Positions 16,736 through 24,702 of a DNA stretch of 64,000 nt are shown here, one piece after another. Numbering within the stretch: position 1 is the first letter of the stretch; each line of letters opens with the position of its first letter. The notes below the pieces were generated by a model. It saw nothing but the letters and a program-made list of their open reading frames with translations, was not told the DNA's origin and did not search any database. The DNA is taken from the NCBI GenBank assembly GCA_964654285.1, contig CAZZJC010000002.1, positions 124,001 to 188,000 on the forward strand. Reading direction: 5' to 3'. A program made the position numbers and the translations under genes. Origin of the DNA: BJHQ01 sp964654285 (GTDB lineage: Bacteria; Planctomycetota; UBA11346).

Positions 16736-19700
16736 CCGTGCTTCCCATTTACCATCCTGCCCGTCCTGCTGTTGACGGCTGGCATCGCGGCGGCCGCGGA
16801 TGGCCACAGCCTCCGCGCCCTGACCGATCTCGTCGCCAGCCGTGATGCGCTGCATCGGCTGCTCACCGAGCGCGCCGTCGCGGCCGGTCCGATGACGGAG
16901 GTCCAGCTGTGGCCGGAGGACGCCTTCCGGCACCACCTGATCGTCCGCTACGAACCCTTGAGCCGATTCGCGCCGGTCTGGGAGACCCCGCGGCTGCGCC
17001 TGCTGCGCCGGGGCGGCGCCTGGTCCGGACCGGAACTGGGCTGGGTCACCTCGCGTTTCCATGAAATGTTCCATCCGACGGGCGTGGATGCCAGCGGCCT
17101 GCAGGCCGATGCGGGAGGGGTGTCAGGAGAACTCGTCCTATCGGCCAGCCGCAAGGACGTGCGCTACGAGATTCCCTGCTCCACCGAAGGTTGCGACACC
17201 GGTCTGCCCGAGTTCAACATGATAGGAACCGGCAGTACGCGCGGCGAATGGGATGTCTGGTTCCTGCCCCGGGAACGCGTCCGCGAACAGTCCCAGCGCT
17301 TGACATTCACGGCGCGTGAACGCCGGGGCTGGATCCTCGATGCCCGGCTGCTGCGGACGGATCAGCGCGGCGTCCGCGTCTGGGCCTGGATCGAGGACGG
17401 ACGGATCCAGCGCGGCTGGGGCTGCAACCTCAACGGCGGCCTGCCGGTGCTGCATGAGGTGTCCGCCAGCGGGTTCAGCCTCAAGGATGGCCGGCTGAAG
17501 GTCGATCTGTCGGTGCTGATGGGCAGCGATCCGTGGATGCCCCTGCGCAAGGTCGAGCAGCGCTTCGCCTGGGAATGCCCGGCCCCCGGATCCCAGGGGG
17601 GGGGATTCGCCTGCAACGTCTGGTCCACCGGCGATGAGGGATCGTATTCCTGCACCGTCACCGGAGTCCTGGCCCAGGCCTTCGCCGGCACGGTGGATTC
17701 AAGCGGGATCGATGCCTTCACCGGACGCGGGCTGCTGGCAGGAGTCGTGATCCGCTCCGAGATGCCGGCACCGTTGCCAGCGGTCGATCCGTCCGCAGCG
17801 AAGGATGCGGATCTCCTGGAGGACGGTTGCACCTTGTATCGGCAGATCCATGCCCTCGACCAGGCCCTGCGCGATCCGCTGGTGGCCTGGCCCGACGCCC
17901 TGCGCGATCTCGACACCGCTGCCGATGATCATTGGCGCTACTATCCCAACGGCGGGATGTTCATGGCGACTCCACGCCAAGAAGGCGTCAACCGTCCGCT
18001 CATCCGAGGATTGGCCGCCTGGTCGGGTGGAGTGCCGATGTACCTCGCATCCCTGGCGCGGGCCGCCCGGGCGGCGGTCGAGGATCGCACGCGCAACCGC
18101 GGCGTCCTGACCGGTGCCGTCCTCGCCGAGGGCGATCCGACCTTCGGCCCCTACACAGCTTCGGCCCAGGTACCGCTGCCCCGCACGCCGGACGGTGGCA
18201 ACCTGCTTGCCGCCGTGCCTCCCGCGACCGGGGCGCAGCAATGGGCGCAGATCGATGACTGGCTGTGCGCCGGATTCCTGCGTCGATCCACCAGCTTCGA
18301 ACGGCTGCCCAACCTGCCCGAGATCGCGATCCCGAACCTGCCTGCGCCGGGGTTCATCCCGGAATCGGGCGAGGCCCGCCTGCCCATGCAGGATCCCAGC
18401 GACCGCATCTGGTTCTGGCGTGGCCGGTTGGCGGCCCCGTGGAACCGGATCGGCGTCCCGCGCGAGGCGGTGCGGGTTGAAAGCCGCTGGCGTCATCATG
18501 ATCCACCGGGCTTCTCGTTCGTGGGGGATTACGGCAACCACGCCACCTGGTACGCCACCACCCGGCTCACGACTTCAGTCGCGATGCGGGTGTGGATGGC
18601 GGCTGACATCTCGTGGGACGGACGGTTGTGGGTCAACGATCGTCTGGTGTGGCGGCCTTCGCTGGAGCACAGTTCGCATCGGGTCGCGGTTTTCCCGGTC
18701 GAACTGGAGGCTGGCGTCAACCGCCTGACCGTCTGCGCCTCGCCGCTGCGGCTCGGGGTCGGAAACGCAGGCAACTTCAACAGCTATGCCTTCAAGTACG
18801 GTGAACGGACGTTCGGATCGTTCGGCATCTGGGTGGCCACCGCCGGATCACCACAGCGATCCGTGGCCGCACCCGACGGCGCGAAACCCATCCCGCCGGT
18901 GCGGGGAGCGCGAGGCGACGGCAGCGGCCGCTATCCCGACGCCGATCCTCCGCTGGCCTGGGACCTGGACAAAGGCACCAACGTCGCCTGGAAGGTCTCC
19001 CTGCCCACCGATGACGCCGAACCGGTCGTGGTCGGCGATGCCCTGTACCTGCCGACCTACCGTGGCGAGGTGGTCTGCCTCGATGCCGCCACCGGCGCCG
19101 AACGCTGGCGTTCGAAGCCGACGATCGCGGTCTCCCAGGATCCCTGGGTGACGGTCATCCCCGATCTGCCGACCCTGGATCCGCTGGCGATCTGGAACCG
19201 GTCGGGCAGGCCCGAGGCCCCGGTGGAGGCCATGGTCCAGGCCGGTCAGTGGAAGGCCTCCCTGCCGGCGCTCGCCCGCCAATGCCTGCCCCTGGTGGCG
19301 GCCGGGGACCGGTTGTTCTACCACGATCCGCGCGGGGTGGTCGCCGCTTTCGACCAACAAGGGAGATTGCAGTGGGAGACCGCCGTGCCGCTGCAACGGC
19401 CCCGGGTGGTCAGTGGGCATTACGGCAAGACCCGCCTGGTGCCGTTGACCCCGCCGGCGCTGCACCGCGATCGCCTGATCGTGGCCGCCGGTTCCGGCCT
19501 GATGGCGCTTGATCCCGCCAGCGGCAAGACCATCTGGACCCGTGATCGGGTGGGATCCTGGGCCGGGCAGTTCAGCCTGATGCGGCTTGATGACCGGCCG
19601 CAGGGTCGGCTGGTGATCCTCGGTTCGGGCGAGGTTCTGGATGCCGATGACGGCCGCACGCTGTTCGCCGAATCGGCGCCGGTGATGCCCGACTGCCCCA

Positions 19701-21139
19701 CCGCTCCGCTCATCGATGGCGACCGGGCGTACCTGTTCGGCACCTCGGCTGCGGTGCGTTTCGCCCGTGATGCGTCCGGGCAGCTGACCTGCGCCCTGGT
19801 CTGGAACGTGCCCACCGACGTGCAGAAGCGTGGCAGCGATTCCAACCATACCATGGTCGAGAACGGAGGTCCGGACCTGTTCGCCATGGGGGCGTTCCCT
19901 CCGGTGCCGGTGCTGCACGATGGCGTGCTGCTGACCAGCGTCAGCGAGATGACCTCGATCGCGCACGGCCCCAAGACCATGAGCCGGGTCCATGCCTACG
20001 ATGCCGCCACCGGCACCGCCCTCGCCCAGGTGACGCCGATCCTGGAAAACGCCATGCGTCCGGTGTCCAGCATGGCGCTGGCCGGCAGCTATCTGTTCGC
20101 CGGCGATGAAGGCGGGCCGATCGCCTACGCCTACAAGGACTTCCCCCAGGTGCCGCAGGTCGCGGTGCTGCTCGCCGCGCCCCGGCCGATCCGCCTGACC
20201 GTGAATCCGGGGCTGTGCAGCCGCGCCCCGCCGGTCTTCGCCGGACGGCGGATGTTCCTCGCCGGGTCCGACCAGGTGGTGTGCTGCGAACGGCCGGTGG
20301 CCGCCGGCAGCCGGTTCACCCCGATCGAGGTCCGGGAACTGCTCAACCGCTTCGTCCCGCGCGAGATCGGCAACCTGGTGCCGGCCGGCAAGGCGCCGGT
20401 CGACATCCCGGCTCTCGATCGCCTGCCCGAAGGCTGCCAGATGCCGGTGAGCGAACTCGGACTCGCCTTCCCACCCCGCTGGCTGGTCGCGGGACCGCTG
20501 CCCCAGGCAACGCCGGTCGACCCCTTTTCCGCCCTGAGCGGCAACCAGGGGGCGCTGATCTGCGCCGGGACCGGCCTGAACCTCGGTGGGAAGACCGCCG
20601 TATTCCAGGATGCCAGCGCGACCATGATCGATTTCCATCGCAACGTCCGCGATCCGATGTGGTTCGGGGCCGGGGTGAACCGCAGCGGGTACGCCATCCT
20701 GCCGCAGCAGGTGTTCACCCCTGGCAATGGTGGAAAGGCGTATTTCGCGAGCGTTTTCTTCAATCGCCGCCCGCGCACGATCAACGTCGCCAGCCTGATG
20801 GGGGTGAGCATCTACCTGGGCGGGATCAAGACCGCCGGTGATGTGCCGGTGCGGCTGCAACGGGGTTTCTACCCGGTGCTGATCGAACTGACCCACGTCC
20901 GCACGCCTCCAGGGGCAGCCAAGACGGTGAACCGCACCTTCATCGACCGGATCTTCCAGGTCGGCGTCGATCCGGCGGTTGAACGGGCGGGCTATCTGGA
21001 GCGGGTGATCGAGCACGAACCGCTGCTGCGACGCCTCGCGGAATCCGCCCGCGAGGCCGGCATCCCTGCCCTGGCTGTCAGCAACGCCATCGCCCATCTG
21101 GATGAGCACCGGGCCAGAGCGGAAGGAGGTCGGCCATGA
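16688..21139 (+). CDS. Large secreted protein with PQQ-type beta-propeller
   Basis: A 1,483-residue exported protein. The signal peptide has an unusual n-region of MRSRS repeats and a hydrophobic core (LPVLLLTAGIAAAA). Residues about 620-700 resemble a jelly-roll carbohydrate-binding fold. From about 760 to 1200, repeats such as VCLDAATGAERW and LMALDPASGKTIW indicate a PQQ-like/WD40-like propeller. No catalytic motif is evident. I chose the first ATG of the repeat because a TTGCCG and TACCAA pair lies at 16653-16682, five bases before it. The frame is open upstream but overlaps the divergent regulator. It overlaps the next gene by four bases. A role in extracellular polysaccharide capture or breakdown is inference. 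Confidence 0.82.
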   Translation: MRSRSMRSRSMRSRSMPCFPFTILPVLLLTAGIAAAADGHSLRALTDLVASRDALHRLLTERAVAAGPMTEVQLWPEDAFRHHLIVRYEPLSRFAPVWETPRLRLLRRGGAWSGPELGWVTSRFHEMFHPTGVDASGLQADAGGVSGELVLSASRKDVRYEIPCSTEGCDTGLPEFNMIGTGSTRGEWDVWFLPRERVREQSQRLTFTARERRGWILDARLLRTDQRGVRVWAWIEDGRIQRGWGCNLNGGLPVLHEVSASGFSLKDGRLKVDLSVLMGSDPWMPLRKVEQRFAWECPAPGSQGGGFACNVWSTGDEGSYSCTVTGVLAQAFAGTVDSSGIDAFTGRGLLAGVVIRSEMPAPLPAVDPSAAKDADLLEDGCTLYRQIHALDQALRDPLVAWPDALRDLDTAADDHWRYYPNGGMFMATPRQEGVNRPLIRGLAAWSGGVPMYLASLARAARAAVEDRTRNRGVLTGAVLAEGDPTFGPYTASAQVPLPRTPDGGNLLAAVPPATGAQQWAQIDDWLCAGFLRRSTSFERLPNLPEIAIPNLPAPGFIPESGEARLPMQDPSDRIWFWRGRLAAPWNRIGVPREAVRVESRWRHHDPPGFSFVGDYGNHATWYATTRLTTSVAMRVWMAADISWDGRLWVNDRLVWRPSLEHSSHRVAVFPVELEAGVNRLTVCASPLRLGVGNAGNFNSYAFKYGERTFGSFGIWVATAGSPQRSVAAPDGAKPIPPVRGARGDGSGRYPDADPPLAWDLDKGTNVAWKVSLPTDDAEPVVVGDALYLPTYRGEVVCLDAATGAERWRSKPTIAVSQDPWVTVIPDLPTLDPLAIWNRSGRPEAPVEAMVQAGQWKASLPALARQCLPLVAAGDRLFYHDPRGVVAAFDQQGRLQWETAVPLQRPRVVSGHYGKTRLVPLTPPALHRDRLIVAAGSGLMALDPASGKTIWTRDRVGSWAGQFSLMRLDDRPQGRLVILGSGEVLDADDGRTLFAESAPVMPDCPTAPLIDGDRAYLFGTSAAVRFARDASGQLTCALVWNVPTDVQKRGSDSNHTMVENGGPDLFAMGAFPPVPVLHDGVLLTSVSEMTSIAHGPKTMSRVHAYDAATGTALAQVTPILENAMRPVSSMALAGSYLFAGDEGGPIAYAYKDFPQVPQVAVLLAAPRPIRLTVNPGLCSRAPPVFAGRRMFLAGSDQVVCCERPVAAGSRFTPIEVRELLNRFVPREIGNLVPAGKAPVDIPALDRLPEGCQMPVSELGLAFPPRWLVAGPLPQATPVDPFSALSGNQGALICAGTGLNLGGKTAVFQDASATMIDFHRNVRDPMWFGAGVNRSGYAILPQQVFTPGNGGKAYFASVFFNRRPRTINVASLMGVSIYLGGIKTAGDVPVRLQRGFYPVLIELTHVRTPPGAAKTVNRTFIDRIFQVGVDPAVERAGYLERVIEHEPLLRRLAESAREAGIPALAVSNAIAHLDEHRARAEGGRP

Positions 21140-22944
21140 GGCATCTCCTCATTGTCATCTTCATCGTCTCCGCTGCGTGGCTCGATGCTGGAGAGGCCAG
21201 ACCGAAACCGGCGCGTGCGGGGGAGGCCACCGTCAGCAAGGCCGACGATCCGGAATCTGGCGGCAGCGTGATCCAAGGCCGTGAGACGACCGTTCCCGCC
21301 GACTGGTCGGTGCCGGTGCCAGGCTTCGTCGCGCCGGCCCCGAACGAGCATCCGCGTCTGCTCTGGCGCACCACCCAGGCCGAGACCATGCGCGCGCGTT
21401 CCGCCGCTCCGGTCGGCCGGCGCATCGCCGCCCGGGTGCGGGCGATGCTCGACCATGGCTACAAGGAGCACTGGGCCGCCGGCATCACCTGCCTCGCCCA
21501 GGCCCTGCTCTACCAGGCCGATGGCGGAGCCGATCGCGCCACGGCGGCCTACCGCGACCTCATGGCGATCGTGGCGAAACGGTTGGAAAACGACCGCGAT
21601 TTCAATGACACCATCCGGGGCGACCATCTGACCTTCTCGCTCGCGTTCGCCCTGACCTACGACCTCGCCCATCCGGGCTGGACGCCGCAGCAGCGCAGCG
21701 CCGCCGCCCAGGCCTTATGGAGATTCGCAGGCAGATACGGGCCGGATGCCGGCTCCGCTCCGGCGTGTTCCGCCTGCCATATCGTGCACGCGCATCAGGC
21801 GGGAATCGGCCTGATCTGGTTCGCCCTCCAGGGGGACGATGGCCTGGATGCCGAAGTCCAGCGGACCATCGCCGCCAGGTTGGACTGGCTCCAGGGGACG
21901 GTCCGGCGCGAACTGCATCAGGGCCGGAATGCGATCAATGACAGCTTCAGCGCCGCCCATTTCTGCCCGCGCACCCCCATGTCCCAGGCGACGTATCCGT
22001 ATCTGCTCGCCCTGCGCTCGGCCGGGGGGCGGGATCTGATCTCGCCATGGCGGGACTACCTGGATCCCACCGTGCAGCATTGGCTGTGGGAGACCGTCCG
22101 CGCTGGTCCGACCACCACCGCTCTGCGCCCGCTCCAGGGCCAGGCGGAGGCGCCGCTGGCGTACGGGGATTTCGCCCTCGGCTTCGGCCTGGTGCCGCCA
22201 AGCGGTCATGGGCTCCTGCGCTGGGCCTGGCGCAACCTGTTCAACGGCTCGCAGGAGCAGGCCGACCGGCTCGAGATCGGCGACCGCCCCCTGGCGGCGG
22301 TCTATGCCTGGGCCTTCTGGCCATTGGATGAGGAGCCGCCAGGGAACGCCTCGCTGCCACCCAACCTGGCCAAGGTGATGACCGGCCTGCCCGGCATGCT
22401 CGCGGTGCGCAACGCCTGGACCGGACAAGGGACGGATCTGGTATGCGGGATCAGCCTGGGCGATCGTGCCGGCGATCCCAATCCCAGATCGGGCCAGGTG
22501 GTGCTGGTCGGCGGCGGCTTCCGCGAACCGCTCGCGGCGATACCCCCGTCGACCCTGGTCGCGACGTCCTCGCCTGGCCCCGACCTGACCTTGGTCCAGG
22601 CCGCCACCGTGGTCGAACCCTGGTTGCGCGACCATGGCGTCCCCGCTGGCGGGGACTCCTGGTCGATGCTCATCGATTATTCGGGAAAGAGCGGCAGTCC
22701 ATTCCTCGCCGTGCTCGTGCAACCCGGCCGGACCATCTTCCTGCCCAGTCCGGATCCCGAGATCCACGCCCTGTCCAGCGGCATCCGCTGGTGGCGCTTC
22801 GATCTCGCCGCCGGCGCCCGCCGCTTGAGCGTGTTCACGATCGCCAAGGAGCGGCCGCAGATCAGCGTGGCCGATGGGATCCTGAGCGTCGGTGCGCGTC
22901 GGCTGCGCCTGGACGATGGAGCGCTGAAACCCGCGGATCCCTGA
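21136..22944 (+). CDS. Secreted heparinase II/III-like or alginate-lyase-like protein
   Basis: A 602-residue protein with a signal peptide (hydrophobic residues about 3-18). After the signal, HPRLLWRTTQAETMRARS resembles the opening of the heparinase II/III (alpha/alpha toroid) lyase fold, followed by helices with FSLAFALTYDLAHPGW and QAGIGLIWFAL, and a beta-rich C-terminal half. Active-site residues cannot be assigned with certainty. Its ATG overlaps the upstream stop (ATGA) and has a perfect AAGGAGGT site five bases before it, so it is co-expressed with the propeller protein. Together they suggest uronic-acid or glycosaminoglycan-like polysaccharide use. The family call is moderate. Confidence 0.65.
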   Translation: MRHLLIVIFIVSAAWLDAGEARPKPARAGEATVSKADDPESGGSVIQGRETTVPADWSVPVPGFVAPAPNEHPRLLWRTTQAETMRARSAAPVGRRIAARVRAMLDHGYKEHWAAGITCLAQALLYQADGGADRATAAYRDLMAIVAKRLENDRDFNDTIRGDHLTFSLAFALTYDLAHPGWTPQQRSAAAQALWRFAGRYGPDAGSAPACSACHIVHAHQAGIGLIWFALQGDDGLDAEVQRTIAARLDWLQGTVRRELHQGRNAINDSFSAAHFCPRTPMSQATYPYLLALRSAGGRDLISPWRDYLDPTVQHWLWETVRAGPTTTALRPLQGQAEAPLAYGDFALGFGLVPPSGHGLLRWAWRNLFNGSQEQADRLEIGDRPLAAVYAWAFWPLDEEPPGNASLPPNLAKVMTGLPGMLAVRNAWTGQGTDLVCGISLGDRAGDPNPRSGQVVLVGGGFREPLAAIPPSTLVATSSPGPDLTLVQAATVVEPWLRDHGVPAGGDSWSMLIDYSGKSGSPFLAVLVQPGRTIFLPSPDPEIHALSSGIRWWRFDLAAGARRLSVFTIAKERPQISVADGILSVGARRLRLDDGALKPADP

Positions 22945-22969
22945 CCCCGATCGAGGTGATCCGCTGGAA

Positions 22970-22996
22970 TTGACGTGCCAGGTCGCCATCTAGGCT
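22970..22996 (+). promoter_or_regulatory. Possible promoter giving a leaderless ROK kinase transcript
   Basis: TTGACG (22970-22975), 15 bases, then TAGGCT (22991-22996), six bases before the ATG at 23003. There is no ribosome-binding site between -10 and ATG, so transcription would begin at or next to the start codon. The 15-base spacer is short, which lowers confidence. Confidence 0.4.
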
Positions 22997-23002
22997 GCGC
23001 GC

Positions 23003-23929
23003 ATGACCATCATCGGCATCGACATCGGCGGCACCAAGTGCGCCGCCGTGCGCGCCCGCGACGACGGTACGATCGAGGACTCCCGCCGGATCGAGACCGT
23101 CCGGCCGGATGAGACGGTGGAACGCCTGCTTGCAGCGGTCGCCAGCCTGGATCCCGGCCCGAACCCGGTTTTCGGCATCGCCTGCGGCGGACCGCTCGAC
23201 ACGGCGGCGGGGTTGATCTGCTCGCCCCCCAACCTGCCCGGCTGGGATCGCCTGCCGATCGTCAAGCGGCTGACCGATCGCTTTGGCGGCAGCGGTTTCC
23301 TGATGAATGACGCCAACGCCGGGGCCATCGCGGAATGGCAGTTCGGCGCCGGGATCGGCAGCCGGAACATGGTCTTCCTCACCTTCGGTACCGGACTCGG
23401 CGCAGGCATCATCTGCGATGGGCGGATGTACGAGGGCGCCAACGGCAACTCGGGCGAGATCGGCCACGTCCGCCTGAGCGACGATGGCCCGTTCGGCCAC
23501 GGCAGGCGCGGTTCGGCCGAGGGCTGGTGCTCGGGCGGCGGCATCGCCCGTCGGGTCAGCGACCTCATCGCTTCCGGCGCGCTGCCCCCGGACTGGCCGC
23601 ACCGCGATGCGCGTGCGGTGGCTGGCGCGGCCCTGGCCGGCGATGCCCAGGCCCTGGCGATCATGCACGAGACCGGCCGCCGGCTGGGCCGTACCATCGC
23701 GCTGCTGGTCGACATCCTCAATCCCGAGGTGGTGGTGGTGGGCTCGATCTACATCCGCGCCCGGGCGATCCTCGAACCGCCCTTGCTCGAAGAGCTCAGG
23801 CGCGAGGCCCTCGCCGAGTCGCTCGCGGTCTGCCGCGTCGTGCCCGCCGCCCTGGGTGAAAGCCTGGCCGAGCACCAGGCGGTCGCGGTCGCGGTCTACC
23901 ACAACCGCATTCTCTCTGGCAAACCCTGA
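23003..23929 (+). CDS. ROK-family sugar kinase-like protein with altered zinc site
   Basis: A 308-residue protein of the ROK family (glucokinase, N-acetylglucosamine/N-acetylmannosamine kinases). ATP-binding GIDIGGTK, the catalytic Asp in MNDANAG (about D103) and LTFGTGLGAG are intact, so it is probably an active kinase. The zinc-binding His is present (GEIGH, H155), but the three Cys of the usual CxCG..GC motif are replaced by F164, H166 and S171. It precedes a SIS-domain isomerase by 20 bases, probably one operon for an amino sugar or heptose. The substrate is unknown. Confidence 0.88.
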   Translation: MTIIGIDIGGTKCAAVRARDDGTIEDSRRIETVRPDETVERLLAAVASLDPGPNPVFGIACGGPLDTAAGLICSPPNLPGWDRLPIVKRLTDRFGGSGFLMNDANAGAIAEWQFGAGIGSRNMVFLTFGTGLGAGIICDGRMYEGANGNSGEIGHVRLSDDGPFGHGRRGSAEGWCSGGGIARRVSDLIASGALPPDWPHRDARAVAGAALAGDAQALAIMHETGRRLGRTIALLVDILNPEVVVVGSIYIRARAILEPPLLEELRREALAESLAVCRVVPAALGESLAEHQAVAVAVYHNRILSGKP

Positions 23930-23949
23930 ATCCCCTACGAAAGCAGCCG

Positions 23950-24636
23950 ATGAACCAGCCTGTGCCGACTCCCGTGCCGATCGATGATGGCCTCACCGCG
24001 CCCATCCTGGCGGATCTGCTCGCCCGCCATCCAACGCTCGCCGGCTGTGCCGGCGATCTGGTGCAGGCGTCCCGCCTGATCGCCGCGTCCTTCGCCGCCG
24101 GCAACAAATTCCTGATCTGCGGCAACGGAGGCAGCGCGGCCGACGCCGAGCACTGGTCCGGCGAGCTCTTGAAGAACTTCGAACGCCGCCGGCCCGCGCC
24201 GGTGGACGCCGAGCAGGATCCGCACCTGCGCGGCCGGCTGGAACAGGGCCTGCCGGCGATTCCGCTGACCGGTTTCACCAGCCTGCGCACGGCCACCGCC
24301 AACGATCGCGAGGCGGTGTGCGAATACGCCCAGCTCGTCACCGCGCTCGGCCGCCCCGGCGATGTCCTGGCCGGCATCAGCACCAGCGGCAACGCGGGCA
24401 ACGTCGGCCTCGCGGTGCGGGCGGCGAACGCGCGCGGCATGACCACCATCGGCCTCACCGGCCAGGGCGGCGGCGCGCTCAAGGGACTGGCCACCCTCTG
24501 CATCCGCGTCCCGTCCAGCCGTACCGCCGACGTGCAGGAACTGCATCTCGCGGTCTACCACGCGATCTGCCGGGTGCTGGAAGCCGCGTTCTATCCGGTC
24601 GCCGGTCCGCCTCCGGCGGCGCGTACGCAACCCTGA
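23950..24636 (+). CDS. SIS-domain sugar-phosphate isomerase, GmhA-like
   Basis: A 228-residue single SIS-domain protein resembling sedoheptulose-7-phosphate isomerase. GNGGSAADAEHWSGEL and STSGNAGNV hold the phosphate, and QELHLAVYHAIC carries the C-terminal histidine region of GmhA. It starts 20 bases after the ROK kinase. A GmhA role would feed ADP-heptose for lipopolysaccharide, with the kinase as partner, but the kinase is ROK rather than the PfkB-type HldE, so an amino-sugar pathway is an alternative. The insert with PAPVDAEQDPHLRGRL is longer than in E. coli GmhA. Confidence 0.85.
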   Translation: MNQPVPTPVPIDDGLTAPILADLLARHPTLAGCAGDLVQASRLIAASFAAGNKFLICGNGGSAADAEHWSGELLKNFERRRPAPVDAEQDPHLRGRLEQGLPAIPLTGFTSLRTATANDREAVCEYAQLVTALGRPGDVLAGISTSGNAGNVGLAVRAANARGMTTIGLTGQGGGALKGLATLCIRVPSSRTADVQELHLAVYHAICRVLEAAFYPVAGPPPAARTQP

Positions 24637-24702
24637 GCGTCGGACGCCGGGCCAAGCCGCATTCCACCGCGTCGCCCCCAGCCACATTCGCAGGAAACCC
24701 GC

